Assembly: GCA_930990665.1 (NCBI GenBank) | Contig: CAKNQN010000010.1 | Coordinates: forward strand, 1 to 52,517 | Source of the DNA: an uncultured Clostridia bacterium | GTDB taxonomy: Bacteria; Bacillota; Clostridia; Christensenellales; Borkfalkiaceae | Direction of reading: 5' to 3' | DNA: 52,517 nucleotides | Part shown: piece after piece, positions 42,539 to 49,849 of the stretch | Layout: every line of letters begins with the position of its first letter | How positions within the stretch are numbered: the stretch's first letter is position 1 | Notes under the pieces: generated by a model | The model's input: only the letters and a program-made list of their open reading frames with translations | What the model was told of the DNA's origin: nothing | Database searches by the model: none | Position numbers and translations under genes: made by a program

Positions 42539-42573
42539 GCCCCCGCCCGCAGCGTATCGCTGCGGGCGGGGGC
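42539..42573 (+). promoter_or_regulatory. 16-bp GC-rich hairpin ahead of hisA
   Basis: Perfect stem GCCCCCGCCCGCAGCG / CGCTGCGGGCGGGGGC with three-base loop TAT. It ends five bases before the hisA ribosome site (AAGGAG) and has no T-run. May influence hisA translation, act as an mRNA processing or stability element, or be a remnant repeat. The rest of the 42352-42590 gap has a smaller CCGGC/GCCGG hairpin and no gene. Confidence 0.75.
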
Positions 42574-42590
42574 AAAACAAGGAGTTTATC

Positions 42591-43307
42591 ATGATCTTAT
42601 TTCCTGCGATCGACATACTCAACGGCAAGGCCGTGCGCCTCTATAAAGGGGACAAAAATCAGGTGACCGAATACGGCGATCCCCTCCATTTTGCGGAAAA
42701 ATGGGTGGAGTGCGGTGCAAAGTGGCTGCATGTCGTCGACCTTTCGGGTGCATTCACGGGGGAGAGCGGCATCGACTCGATCATCTCCGATATCAAAAAG
42801 CGTTTTGACGTGCGCATCCAGAGCGGCGGCGGGCTGCGGCGCATCGTCGACATCCGCCGCAGGCTGGACGCGGGCGCAGACCGCGCCGTGATCGGCACGA
42901 TGGCGGCCTACCATCCCGACGATTTCGCATTGGCGACTTACCAGTTCCCCGAAAAGATCGTCGCGGGGATCGACGCCAAGGACGGTATGTTTGCCGTGAA
43001 GGGCTGGACGGAAACGACGGAGATCTCCGCCGTCGAATTCGGCAAAAAGTGCCACCATATGCGCATCCGCTGGGCGCTCTTTACCGATATTTCCAAAGAC
43101 GGGGCGATGGAAGGCTGCAACGTGGAGGCTTCCGCCCGCATGCAGGAAGAGACGGGCCTTTCGGTGATCGCCTCGGGCGGCGTCTCTTCGATGAAGGACA
43201 TCGCCGCGCTCAAAGACCGCGGCATCTACGGCGCGGTTCTGGGCAAGGCCATCTACGACGGCAAGCTCGACCTCAAAGAAGCGCTCACCATCGCACACGA
43301 CGAATAA
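42591..43307 (+). CDS. hisA: ProFAR isomerase
   Basis: 238 residues, a TIM barrel that isomerises ProFAR to PRFAR. The two half-barrel phosphate sites are IQSGGGLRR and VIASGGVSSMKDI. Catalytic aspartates occur in FPAIDILNGKAVRL and FTDISKDGAMEG. Close to HisF in fold, but the FPAID start and the VDLSGAFTGE segment identify HisA. The protein is usual in length. Confidence 0.95.
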   Translation: MILFPAIDILNGKAVRLYKGDKNQVTEYGDPLHFAEKWVECGAKWLHVVDLSGAFTGESGIDSIISDIKKRFDVRIQSGGGLRRIVDIRRRLDAGADRAVIGTMAAYHPDDFALATYQFPEKIVAGIDAKDGMFAVKGWTETTEISAVEFGKKCHHMRIRWALFTDISKDGAMEGCNVEASARMQEETGLSVIASGGVSSMKDIAALKDRGIYGAVLGKAIYDGKLDLKEALTIAHDE

Positions 43308-43357
43308 AGAAAATCTTTGCGAAAACCTCTGCAACGGGCGCAAAGGCTTGCAAGAAG

Positions 43358-43452
43358 GCGGGCGCATCCGCAAAGCAACCAGGCGGGCATATCCGCAGAG
43401 CAATAATCGGGCGTATCCGCCAACTAGGCGGGCATATCCGCAAAGCAACAGG
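43358..43452 (+). repeat. Four tandem 20-25 bp units between hisA and hisF
   Basis: Units at 43358-43382, 43383-43407, 43408-43427 (five bases shorter) and 43428-43452. The consensus starts GCGGGCATATCCGC, a GCGG/CCGC mini-hairpin, followed by AAAGCAACAG. The last unit runs into the hisF ribosome site (AGGGAG). Confidence 0.85.
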
Positions 43453-43460
43453 GAGAATTT

Positions 43461-44222
43461 ATGCTTTCCAAACGCATCATTCCCTGCCTGGATATTGACA
43501 AGGGCAGGGTGGTCAAAGGGGTCAATTTTGTCAACCTCGTCGATGCGGGAGACCCGGTCGAGATCGCCAAGGCATACGACAAGATCGGTGCCGACGAGAT
43601 CGTTTTTCTCGACATCACCGCTTCGAGCGACGGCCGCAAGACCGCGACGGAGATCATAAGCCGCGCGAGCGAGCAGGTGTTTATCCCGCTCACCGTGGGC
43701 GGCGGCATCCGCACGGTGGAAGACTTCCGCCAGCTTCTCGCCGCGGGGGCGGACAAGATCGCCGTCAATTCGGCGGCCATCCGCAACCCGCAGCTCATCA
43801 CCGAAGCGGCGCGCAAATTCGGCTCGCAGTGCGTGGTGCTGGCGGTCGACGCCAAACAGAACGATCGCGGCGGCTGGGACGTGTATCTCAACGGCGGACG
43901 GGTGCGCACGGAGCTGGATGCGATCGACTGGATCCGCCGCGCCGAAAAGCTCGGCGCGGGCGAGGTGCTTCTGACCAGCATGGACCGCGACGGGACCAAA
44001 TCCGGCTACGACCTTGCGCTCACGCGCGCGGCGGCGGATGCGGTGAATATCCCCGTGATCGCGTCGGGCGGGGCGGGCAAGATGCAGGATTTTGCAGACG
44101 TACTCACCGAGGGCGGCGCGGATGCGGCGCTGGCGGCTTCTCTCTTTCATTTCGGCGAGATCGAGATGAAAGATCTCAAAGATTACCTGGCGGAGAGGGG
44201 TATCCCCGTGCGCAGGATTTAA
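43461..44222 (+). CDS. hisF: Imidazole glycerol phosphate synthase, cyclase subunit
   Basis: 253 residues. Closes the imidazole ring with ammonia from HisH. Start [31 protein letters not shown], phosphate sites [12 protein letters not shown] and [13 protein letters not shown], and the second catalytic aspartate in [13 protein letters not shown]. Start preceded by GGGAG, donated by the last tandem repeat unit. hisIE follows after 15 bases. Confidence 0.97.
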   Translation: MLSKRIIPCLDIDKGRVVKGVNFVNLVDAGDPVEIAKAYDKIGADEIVFLDITASSDGRKTATEIISRASEQVFIPLTVGGGIRTVEDFRQLLAAGADKIAVNSAAIRNPQLITEAARKFGSQCVVLAVDAKQNDRGGWDVYLNGGRVRTELDAIDWIRRAEKLGAGEVLLTSMDRDGTKSGYDLALTRAAADAVNIPVIASGGAGKMQDFADVLTEGGADAALAASLFHFGEIEMKDLKDYLAERGIPVRRI

Positions 44223-44237
44223 CGGAAGGAGCAGGAT

Positions 44238-44834
44238 ATGGAATTGAAATGGGATGCGCAGGGCCTCGTCTGTGCGATCGCGCAGGACTACGAGAGCGGC
44301 GAAGTGCTCATGCAGGCATATATGAACAAAGAGGCGTTTGAGAAGACGCTGGAAACGGGCTACGCGCACTACTGGAGCCGTTCCCGCCGCAAACTTTGGA
44401 AAAAAGGGGAGGAGAGCGGGCATCTGCAGAAGGTGCGCGGTGTCTTTGTCGACTGTGACAAAGACTGTGTCCTTCTGAAAGTGGAACAGACGGGCGCGGC
44501 ATGCCATACCGGCAACTATACATGTTTTTACACGCCCGTAAAGGAATGCGGCGCAGGCGCGGAGATGCTGGGGCAGCTGCAGCGCATCGTCGAGGACAGG
44601 AAGCGCAATCCCGAAGAGGGGAGCTATACGTCGTATCTGTTTGAAAAGGGCGTGGACAAAATCGCCAAAAAGACGGGCGAAGAGGCGGTGGAACTTGTCA
44701 TCGCCGCGAAAAACGGCAGCAAAGAGGAGATCGTCGGCGAGTGTGCGGACTTGTTCTATCATACCCTCGTGCTGCTCGCGAACGCGGGCGTCAAACTTTC
44801 GGACGTCTGCGCGGAATTGAAGAACAGGCATTGA
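44238..44834 (+). CDS. hisIE: Bifunctional PR-AMP cyclohydrolase / PR-ATP pyrophosphatase
   Basis: 198 residues. The HisI half (about 1-105) has [31 protein letters not shown] and the metal cysteines in VDCDKDC and CHTGNYTCF. The HisE half (about 110-198) has [20 protein letters not shown] and the [12 protein letters not shown] and GECADLFYH metal-binding helices. It catalyses steps 2 and 3. Last gene of the operon; hisC and hisN are absent from it. An inverted copy of the structured repeat begins 4 bases after the stop. Confidence 0.96.
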   Translation: MELKWDAQGLVCAIAQDYESGEVLMQAYMNKEAFEKTLETGYAHYWSRSRRKLWKKGEESGHLQKVRGVFVDCDKDCVLLKVEQTGAACHTGNYTCFYTPVKECGAGAEMLGQLQRIVEDRKRNPEEGSYTSYLFEKGVDKIAKKTGEEAVELVIAAKNGSKEEIVGECADLFYHTLVLLANAGVKLSDVCAELKNRH

Positions 44835-44838
44835 AAGG

Positions 44839-45075
44839 TGTTCTCGAAAATCTCGGCGAGTTGTCGCCTGCGATTTTCCGAGAGTTGAGGGCGACACCGC
44901 CGTTCAAATGCTGACGCATTCTCTGCGGCGTTTTCTCCCTCTTTGCGGCTTATTCTAAGGGCTCCAAACTATTACATAAAGCCGCAAATTCACCCTCTTC
45001 CCACAAGCCAAAGCGTTGGCAAATAGGGGTGCGCTGCGGGAAAGTGTGATTTCCCTTGCGCGAGTAAATAATTAA
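44839..45075 (-). ncRNA. Structured repeat element, unit 3, opposite orientation (237 nt)
   Basis: Read on the minus strand this matches units 1 and 2 at 27615-28132. Shared features are TCGCGCAAGG near the 5' end, AGAGGGTGAATTTGCGGCTT, GAGCCC, AGAGGGAGAAAACGCCG, CGGCGGTGTCGCCC and the end CGAGAACA. Its stems are GGGAAA/TTTCCC (45038-45055), GCCAA/TTGGC (45007-45020), TTTGCGGCTT/AAGCCGCAAA (44942-44988), AATGC/GCATT, and terminal CTCGGAAAATC/GATTTTCGAG with the same unpaired G. It lacks the 44-base module, like unit 2. It fills most of the 44835-45136 gap. Confidence 0.75.
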
Positions 45076-45079
45076 AGTT

Positions 45080-45116
45080 TTCGCGTTTCTCGCGGGGTGG
45101 CGTTGCGAAACGCGAA
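45080..45116 (+). other. Hairpin ahead of the aldolase gene, ending CGCGAACA
   Basis: 10-bp stem TTCGCGTTTC / GAAACGCGAA with a 17-base interior, running into CGCGAACAAAATTT and then the ribosome site AGGAGGA. The end resembles the CGTGAACA end of the structured repeats, but on the plus strand, and sits where unit 2 sits relative to def. Confidence 0.5.
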
Positions 45117-45136
45117 CAAAATTTCAGGAGGATAGA

Positions 45137-46147
45137 ATGTCTACCGCAGAAAACGAGAAAAGTGTGCAGACGGCGCAGAGGAAGGGCTCGCTCCTTTCCT
45201 TCCGTCCGGATATAAAGGTGTTGGACGCCACGCTGCGCGACGGCGGGCTTTGCAACGATTTCCGCTTTACGGACGAATTCGCCAAGGCGCTGTATAAGGC
45301 GAACGTCGCGGCGGGCGTGGATTACATGGAGATGGGTTACAAGGCGTCCAAGGCGCTTTTCGACCCGCAGAAATTCGGGAAATATAAATTCTGCGACGAG
45401 GAAGATCTGCGCGCCGTGGTGGGGGAGAATCCCTCGCCGATGAAACTTTCGGTCATGGCGGACGTGGGCAGAACGGACTTCCGCAAGGACATCGGCCCGA
45501 AAAAGGACAGCGTCGTCGATATGGTCCGCGTCGCCTGCTATGTCAACGAGATCCCGCGCGCCATCGAGATGATCGAGTACTGCGCAAAGCAGGGCTATGA
45601 GACCTGTGCCAACCTGATGGCCGTTTCCAAGGCCAAGGAAGAGGAAATCTGCGCCGCGCTGGATATGCTCGGAAACAGCCCTGCGGACGTCATCTATCTG
45701 GTCGACTCGTACGGATCGCTGTATCCCGAACAGGTGGCGAAGCTCACCCTTCTCTATCTCGAATACGGCGACAAATATAAAAAGAGCATCGGCATGCACG
45801 CGCACAACAACCAGCAGCTCGCCTTCGGCAACACCATCGAGGCGGCGAGCTGGGGCGCTTCGTACCTGGATATGACGATGAACGGCATCGGCCGCGGCGC
45901 GGGGAACTGTTCTTCCGAACTCTTGCTCGGCTTCCTGAAAAACCCCAAATTCCACCTGACCCCCGTCCTGCGCTTTCTCACCGATTATATGCTCCCTCTG
46001 CGCGCACAGGGCACCGTCTGGGGTTACGATATTCCCTATCTTCTGACGGGCAGACTGAACATGCACCCCTCGTCGGCGATCGCCTTCCTGCGCGCCGAGC
46101 GCAGCGACTATGCGGAATTTTACGGGGAATTGCAGGACAGAGACTGA
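45137..46147 (+). CDS. DRE-TIM (HMGL-like) aldolase domain protein
   Basis: 336 residues. The barrel of the HMG-CoA lyase / 4-hydroxy-2-oxovalerate aldolase family: metal-binding VLDATLRDGGLCNDF near residue 28, MEMGYKAS, IYLVDSYGSLYPEQV, metal histidines in IGMHAHNNQQLAF, and MNGIGRGAGNCSSELLL. The substrate is unknown. Proteins of this type without a dehydrogenase partner are often annotated only as aldolase-catalytic-domain proteins; no partner gene is adjacent. AGGAGGA precedes the ATG. Not obviously part of histidine synthesis. Confidence 0.82.
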   Translation: MSTAENEKSVQTAQRKGSLLSFRPDIKVLDATLRDGGLCNDFRFTDEFAKALYKANVAAGVDYMEMGYKASKALFDPQKFGKYKFCDEEDLRAVVGENPSPMKLSVMADVGRTDFRKDIGPKKDSVVDMVRVACYVNEIPRAIEMIEYCAKQGYETCANLMAVSKAKEEEICAALDMLGNSPADVIYLVDSYGSLYPEQVAKLTLLYLEYGDKYKKSIGMHAHNNQQLAFGNTIEAASWGASYLDMTMNGIGRGAGNCSSELLLGFLKNPKFHLTPVLRFLTDYMLPLRAQGTVWGYDIPYLLTGRLNMHPSSAIAFLRAERSDYAEFYGELQDRD

Positions 46148-46189
46148 CCATTTCCTTTGCCGGAAAGTTTCCTCACGGAAGAGAAAAAG

Positions 46190-46260
46190 AACGCCGTTGC
46201 GCGATTTTCTGCCATACGTACAGGCAAAAATTACCGCGCGGCGTTTGTGTTTTTCTGCAC
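46190..46260 (+). terminator. Long imperfect hairpin after the aldolase gene
   Basis: AACGCCG(T)TGCGCGATTTT pairs with AAAAAT(TAC)CGCGCGGCGTT over 46190-46245, with an inner TGCC/GGCA pair around ATACGTACA. It is preceded by an A-rich run and followed by TGTGTTTTTC. Probably the terminator. Confidence 0.65.
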
Positions 46261-46282
46261 ATACTCTTAGCGGAGGAACTTT

Positions 46283-46390
46283 ATGGCACGGTTTATCAAG
46301 GACGACGATGCCGCTGAGATCGTCTGGAAACTTTTCCGGGAGACGGGCAGCCTGTCCTATTACATGCTTTACAAACAGCTGAAAAAGTAA
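46283..46390 (+). CDS. yqzL: YqzL-like small protein
   Basis: 35 residues beginning MARFIKDDDAAEIVWKLFRE. The core VWKLFRETGSLSYYMLYKQL matches Bacillus YqzL (WKFFSQTGNVDTYLLFKEL, recalled), and as there it sits directly upstream of recO. GGAGG lies nine bases before the ATG. Function unknown in the family. Confidence 0.85.
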   Translation: MARFIKDDDAAEIVWKLFRETGSLSYYMLYKQLKK

Positions 46391-46423
46391 AGTTGCCTGC
46401 GCACTTGCGGGCGGGGAGTCTGT

Positions 46424-47140
46424 ATGGAGGTCAAAGTCGACGCGCTCGTGCTGCGCACGGCCGATTATGGGGAGAGCGACAAGATGCTCACCCTGTTTTC
46501 CCTGCAACAGGGCAAGATCTCTGCCGCGATCAAGGGGGTCCGCAAGGCAAGCGCGAAGCTGCGCTTTGCCGCACAGCCCTTCTGTTTTGCGGAGTACGTT
46601 CTCGCCCGCCGCGGCGACAGGTATACGGTCATCGGCGCCACGATGACGGACGGCTTTTATGCCCTGCACGAAAACATCGACAAATTTTATGCCGCGGCTA
46701 CGCTGACGGGGGTGTGCGACGCCCTCCTGTACGGCGGCATCGTGAACGAAGAGCTCTTTTTGCGCGCGGTCAACGCGCTGCGCGAGATGTGCGAGGGGGA
46801 CGAGGCGGAAGCGCTCATCGGTTTTCTGCTGCACGCCCTCGCCCTTTCGGGATACGCGCTCGATCTTTCCGCCTGCGCCGTATGCGGGGCGCCTCTGTCC
46901 GGCAGGACTTATTTCGACCTGGCGCGCGGCTCATTCACCTGCGGGGAGTGCGCGGTGGGCTCGGGCGTCAGCGCTTCCACGCTGGAAATACTCAAAAAAT
47001 GCACCGGCACCCCGTACGACGATTCTCTGATCTGCGCCGACGGGAAAAAACGCGCGCTCAAATTGCTGTATGCCTATTTCCGTTCCAAAACGGACGAAAA
47101 AGTGAAAGCTTTTGCCGACTACATAGCCATGCTGCCATAG
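46424..47140 (+). CDS. recO: DNA repair protein RecO
   Basis: 238 residues. RecO, with RecR, loads RecA on SSB-coated DNA. The N-terminal OB fold (VDALVLRTADYGESDKMLTLFS, GKISAAIKGVRKASAKL) is followed by a helical domain with a four-cysteine zinc site (CAVCGAP...CGEC). Position after yqzL agrees. GGGGAG is near the ATG. A terminator follows. Confidence 0.94.
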   Translation: MEVKVDALVLRTADYGESDKMLTLFSLQQGKISAAIKGVRKASAKLRFAAQPFCFAEYVLARRGDRYTVIGATMTDGFYALHENIDKFYAAATLTGVCDALLYGGIVNEELFLRAVNALREMCEGDEAEALIGFLLHALALSGYALDLSACAVCGAPLSGRTYFDLARGSFTCGECAVGSGVSASTLEILKKCTGTPYDDSLICADGKKRALKLLYAYFRSKTDEKVKAFADYIAMLP

Positions 47141-47167
47141 AATGTCATAGAAACAGCGATTTTGCAT

Positions 47168-47193
47168 AGAGACGGATTTTCCGTCTCTTTTTT
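47168..47193 (+). terminator. Terminator of recO
   Basis: 8-bp stem AGAGACGG / CCGTCTCT, loop ATTTT, then TTTTT. The AGACGG/CCGTCT core recurs in the terminator at 49663. Confidence 0.92.
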
Positions 47194-47245
47194 ACTTTTC
47201 TTAAAGAGAGATGGAGAAAAAGTTGATTTTTATTCTCTTATCAAG

Positions 47246-47274
47246 TTGCTTTTTTTATGTAGAAGTGCTATAAT
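47246..47274 (+). promoter_or_regulatory. Promoter of prepilin-like gene B
   Basis: TTGCTT at 47246-47251, 17-base spacer, TATAAT at 47269-47274. The distance from the -10 box to ATG (97 bases) nearly equals that of gene A (99). Confidence 0.82.
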
Positions 47275-47289
47275 ACTGTAAAAAAGGGT

Positions 47290-47330
47290 AAGAAAGCCGC
47301 GGCTTTCTTTTTCGCAGGGCGAAAAAGAAA
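47290..47330 (+). promoter_or_regulatory. 41-nt double-hairpin leader of prepilin-like gene B
   Basis: Hairpin 1 is the 20-bp palindrome AAGAAAGCCG/CGGCTTTCTT (47290-47309), followed by T-rich sequence. Hairpin 2 is a 12-bp stem TTTCTTTTTCGC / GCGAAAAAGAAA with loop AGG (47304-47330). They overlap by six bases, so they compete. Total span and distance to the start codon (35 bases) equal those of gene A, though the stems are unrelated in sequence. Confidence 0.72.
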
Positions 47331-47365
47331 CTTCTTAACGGCTGAAATACAGGAGGAGAAGAAAG

Positions 47366-49645
47366 ATGGCAAAGAGGCTGAAAAAGGCGTTTACGATCAC
47401 GGAACTTGTGATCGTGATCGCCGTAGTGGCGATCCTTGCGGCGGTGCTGATTCCTACGTTCTCGAACATTATCAAGAAAGCGGATGAAAGCGCGGATACG
47501 CAGCTGGTCAAGAACCTGAACACGATTCTGTCGTCGGAACAGACGGTATCGCAGGAGGCGGCGCCGACGATGAGCAAGGCATTGGAACAGGCGCAGAGCG
47601 GCGGCTACACGGTAGATAAACTCACGCCCACGAGCGACGGCGACATCCTGTGGGAGCAGGATTCCAACCGTTTCGTGCTGGTATCGGGCGGTGAAATTAT
47701 CTTCAAAGACAGCACCACCACGGCCGACATCGCAACCGAACCGTACAAGTTCTGGAAGATCACGAACAAAGAGTCGGAAGTGACGGACGGCGAATACAGT
47801 CACTATTTGGCGGACGGTTTCACCGGCACCGCGTTTACGGTGAAAGCGGGCATCGATACGGGCGAAAACACGACGGTGACCTCGATTACATACAGCAGTC
47901 CGGTCAAGTCTGCGCCCGCGGCGGGTGCGGAGCGCACGGTGATCATCAACACGAACAAAAACAGGTGCAATGTCACCGTCAAAGCGCCGTACGATACGGT
48001 CAAGCGTTACGGCGACGCGGCTACGGTATCGGTGAACGAAACGGCGAGCCAATCGTACCACGAATTTGGCGATGTCAACACGCTTGTTGTGGGCGAAGGG
48101 CACGTATATGTAGACGAAGGCGGATATGTGGGCATACTCGACTGCACGAAAGCGGGCAACGCCACGGTCGGCAAAGCCTCGACGGGAACGATCAATTCGG
48201 TATTGGTAAAAGACGATTCTTCCGCCGAGAGTATATTGGAGGATTCCGTAAAAACGGCCATCGAAAACGGCGAAACCGAACAGGTCAAAGCGAGCGACGT
48301 TCCGGCCGAATCCTCGCTGTTTGCCGGCGGCATCGGCACGGAGAAATCGCCCTTCCTCATCGAAACGGCCGAGCAGTTTAAAAATATTAGTACGCTTTAT
48401 GAGGCAAAAACGGATGAGGGGGTAGAATATTCTGGAAAAGTTTATGCTTTTGAGCAAATCGCGGACATTGAATTACCGGAAATGGATTATCTTATTCCCG
48501 TATTTACAGGTATTTACGACGGCGGTGGATATCAACTATCCTTTGATGAAAGTGTCACATCTACCAGTTTTTTCTATTTCTTTGAAATGATTTTTGATAA
48601 TACGGTAATACGAAATGTAAATATTATGTTGCGTGCTAACCAGCCGGCTTCCTTAATTTATTCGACAGACTGGTATACGGATACGACTGATTTGCTTATT
48701 GAAAATACGACTGTTAATAGCAACGGTGAAATCGTTTTGGCAAATACAACAAACTTTGGTTTTTTCGGATGTTATTCTATAACAAATTTTATTTCTGTCC
48801 GTTTTGTGAATTGTGTGAATAATGCAAACCTTATCAATCAAGGTACGAGTACAGGGGCGTTTGTCGGAAGTGGCTGGATATTCGGACAGGATGAAAAGTT
48901 GACCGGCGCAAAAGTGGAATATGTGAACTGCGTCAACAACGGCAATATAACCGGTGGGCAATACGTCGGTATGCTGTATGGCAATCCGTCGTATACTGGT
49001 ATATATGATTCCATATATGGTAATACCAAAGTTGAACAGGACTATTCGTCCGATCTAATAATCATTGACAATGTACAGAACACAGGAAAAATAATATCCT
49101 TGATTACACCGAGCGGTATTTCTGCTTTTGCTCCGAATAGCACTTATTTGAATACAGCCTATCAAGAAACCTGTGGAGGTACTTATATGGTAGGTGGTTA
49201 TTTCAGCGGTAAAGATGTATATGTTTCACAAAACGGCGGCGAATATTCCACGAATATGGACGGCGCGGATTCGAATATAACATTCAAAATTGCTTTCAAT
49301 ATTAACTTGCTTGATAATGGAGACGGTACGGTTTCCAATACTACAAAGTACTTTTATGATGTGGCGACCGGGGCAAGTGTTGCGGCAACCAATGTGCTCA
49401 CGCATAAAGCCTACGATTCGCAGAAAGCAAAAGAAGTATTCGGGGAAGAGGTCGTAAACGGGCTTTCTTACGACGAAAACGGCATAGCAAAGTATGTTAA
49501 AGATAATGTAATGTACTTTATTTTCCGCTATAAGCAGATTGGCCGTAATCCCGTAAAGAATCCCGCTGGTGAAACGAGTATCGTTGTATATTTGTATGCA
49601 TACGATGCAAGCGGCGGTTGCGTCGGGGTTGCAAGAATCAAATAA
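47366..49645 (+). CDS. Large secreted protein with type IV prepilin N-terminus (B)
   Basis: 759 residues. Class III signal MAKRLKKA/FTITELVIVIAVVAILAAVLIPTF, nearly identical to gene A from FTITE on; the residue before Phe is Ala rather than Gly, which prepilin peptidases tolerate less often. The middle (residues 60-330) is Thr/Ser/Val-rich and unrecognised. The C-terminal half has beta-helix-like units with NCVNNGNITGGQYVGMLYGN-type motifs as in gene A. From about base 48365 to near the 3' end the DNA becomes clearly AT-rich, unlike the first half and the flanks. Start ATG 47366 has AGGAGGAGAAG upstream. Probably a surface protein; the ligand is unknown. Confidence 0.8.
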   Translation: MAKRLKKAFTITELVIVIAVVAILAAVLIPTFSNIIKKADESADTQLVKNLNTILSSEQTVSQEAAPTMSKALEQAQSGGYTVDKLTPTSDGDILWEQDSNRFVLVSGGEIIFKDSTTTADIATEPYKFWKITNKESEVTDGEYSHYLADGFTGTAFTVKAGIDTGENTTVTSITYSSPVKSAPAAGAERTVIINTNKNRCNVTVKAPYDTVKRYGDAATVSVNETASQSYHEFGDVNTLVVGEGHVYVDEGGYVGILDCTKAGNATVGKASTGTINSVLVKDDSSAESILEDSVKTAIENGETEQVKASDVPAESSLFAGGIGTEKSPFLIETAEQFKNISTLYEAKTDEGVEYSGKVYAFEQIADIELPEMDYLIPVFTGIYDGGGYQLSFDESVTSTSFFYFFEMIFDNTVIRNVNIMLRANQPASLIYSTDWYTDTTDLLIENTTVNSNGEIVLANTTNFGFFGCYSITNFISVRFVNCVNNANLINQGTSTGAFVGSGWIFGQDEKLTGAKVEYVNCVNNGNITGGQYVGMLYGNPSYTGIYDSIYGNTKVEQDYSSDLIIIDNVQNTGKIISLITPSGISAFAPNSTYLNTAYQETCGGTYMVGGYFSGKDVYVSQNGGEYSTNMDGADSNITFKIAFNINLLDNGDGTVSNTTKYFYDVATGASVAATNVLTHKAYDSQKAKEVFGEEVVNGLSYDENGIAKYVKDNVMYFIFRYKQIGRNPVKNPAGETSIVVYLYAYDASGGCVGVARIK

Positions 49646-49662
49646 TGCAAAGCAATAGTTAA

Positions 49663-49705
49663 AAAGGGGAGACGGTTTTCCGTCTCCCTTTGCCGTTATT
49701 TTTAC
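49663..49705 (+). terminator. Terminator of prepilin-like gene B
   Basis: Stem AAAGGGGAGACGG / CCGTCTCCCTTT (one G-T pair), loop TTTT, followed by GCCGTTATTTTT. Confidence 0.88.
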
Positions 49706-49764
49706 CCGATTTGCCGCAAGTTGCAAAATCATTGCAAAAAAATTCAAAAAGTGCGCCTTTTCAC

Positions 49765-49793
49765 TTGTATTTTGGGCGAATTTATATTAAAAT
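49765..49793 (+). promoter_or_regulatory. Promoter of ppdK
   Basis: TTGTAT at 49765-49770, 17-base spacer, TAAAAT at 49788-49793; leader about 50 nt. Confidence 0.72.
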
Positions 49794-49849
49794 AGGTATG
49801 TTAGCATAGTCGACAAACTTTTCAAAATTTTTAGGAGGAGAAATTTTTT

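Noticed and set aside
43358-43452. CRISPR array
   Set aside because: The units are 20-25 bases directly abutting, with no unique spacers and no cas genes nearby; they are simple tandem repeats.
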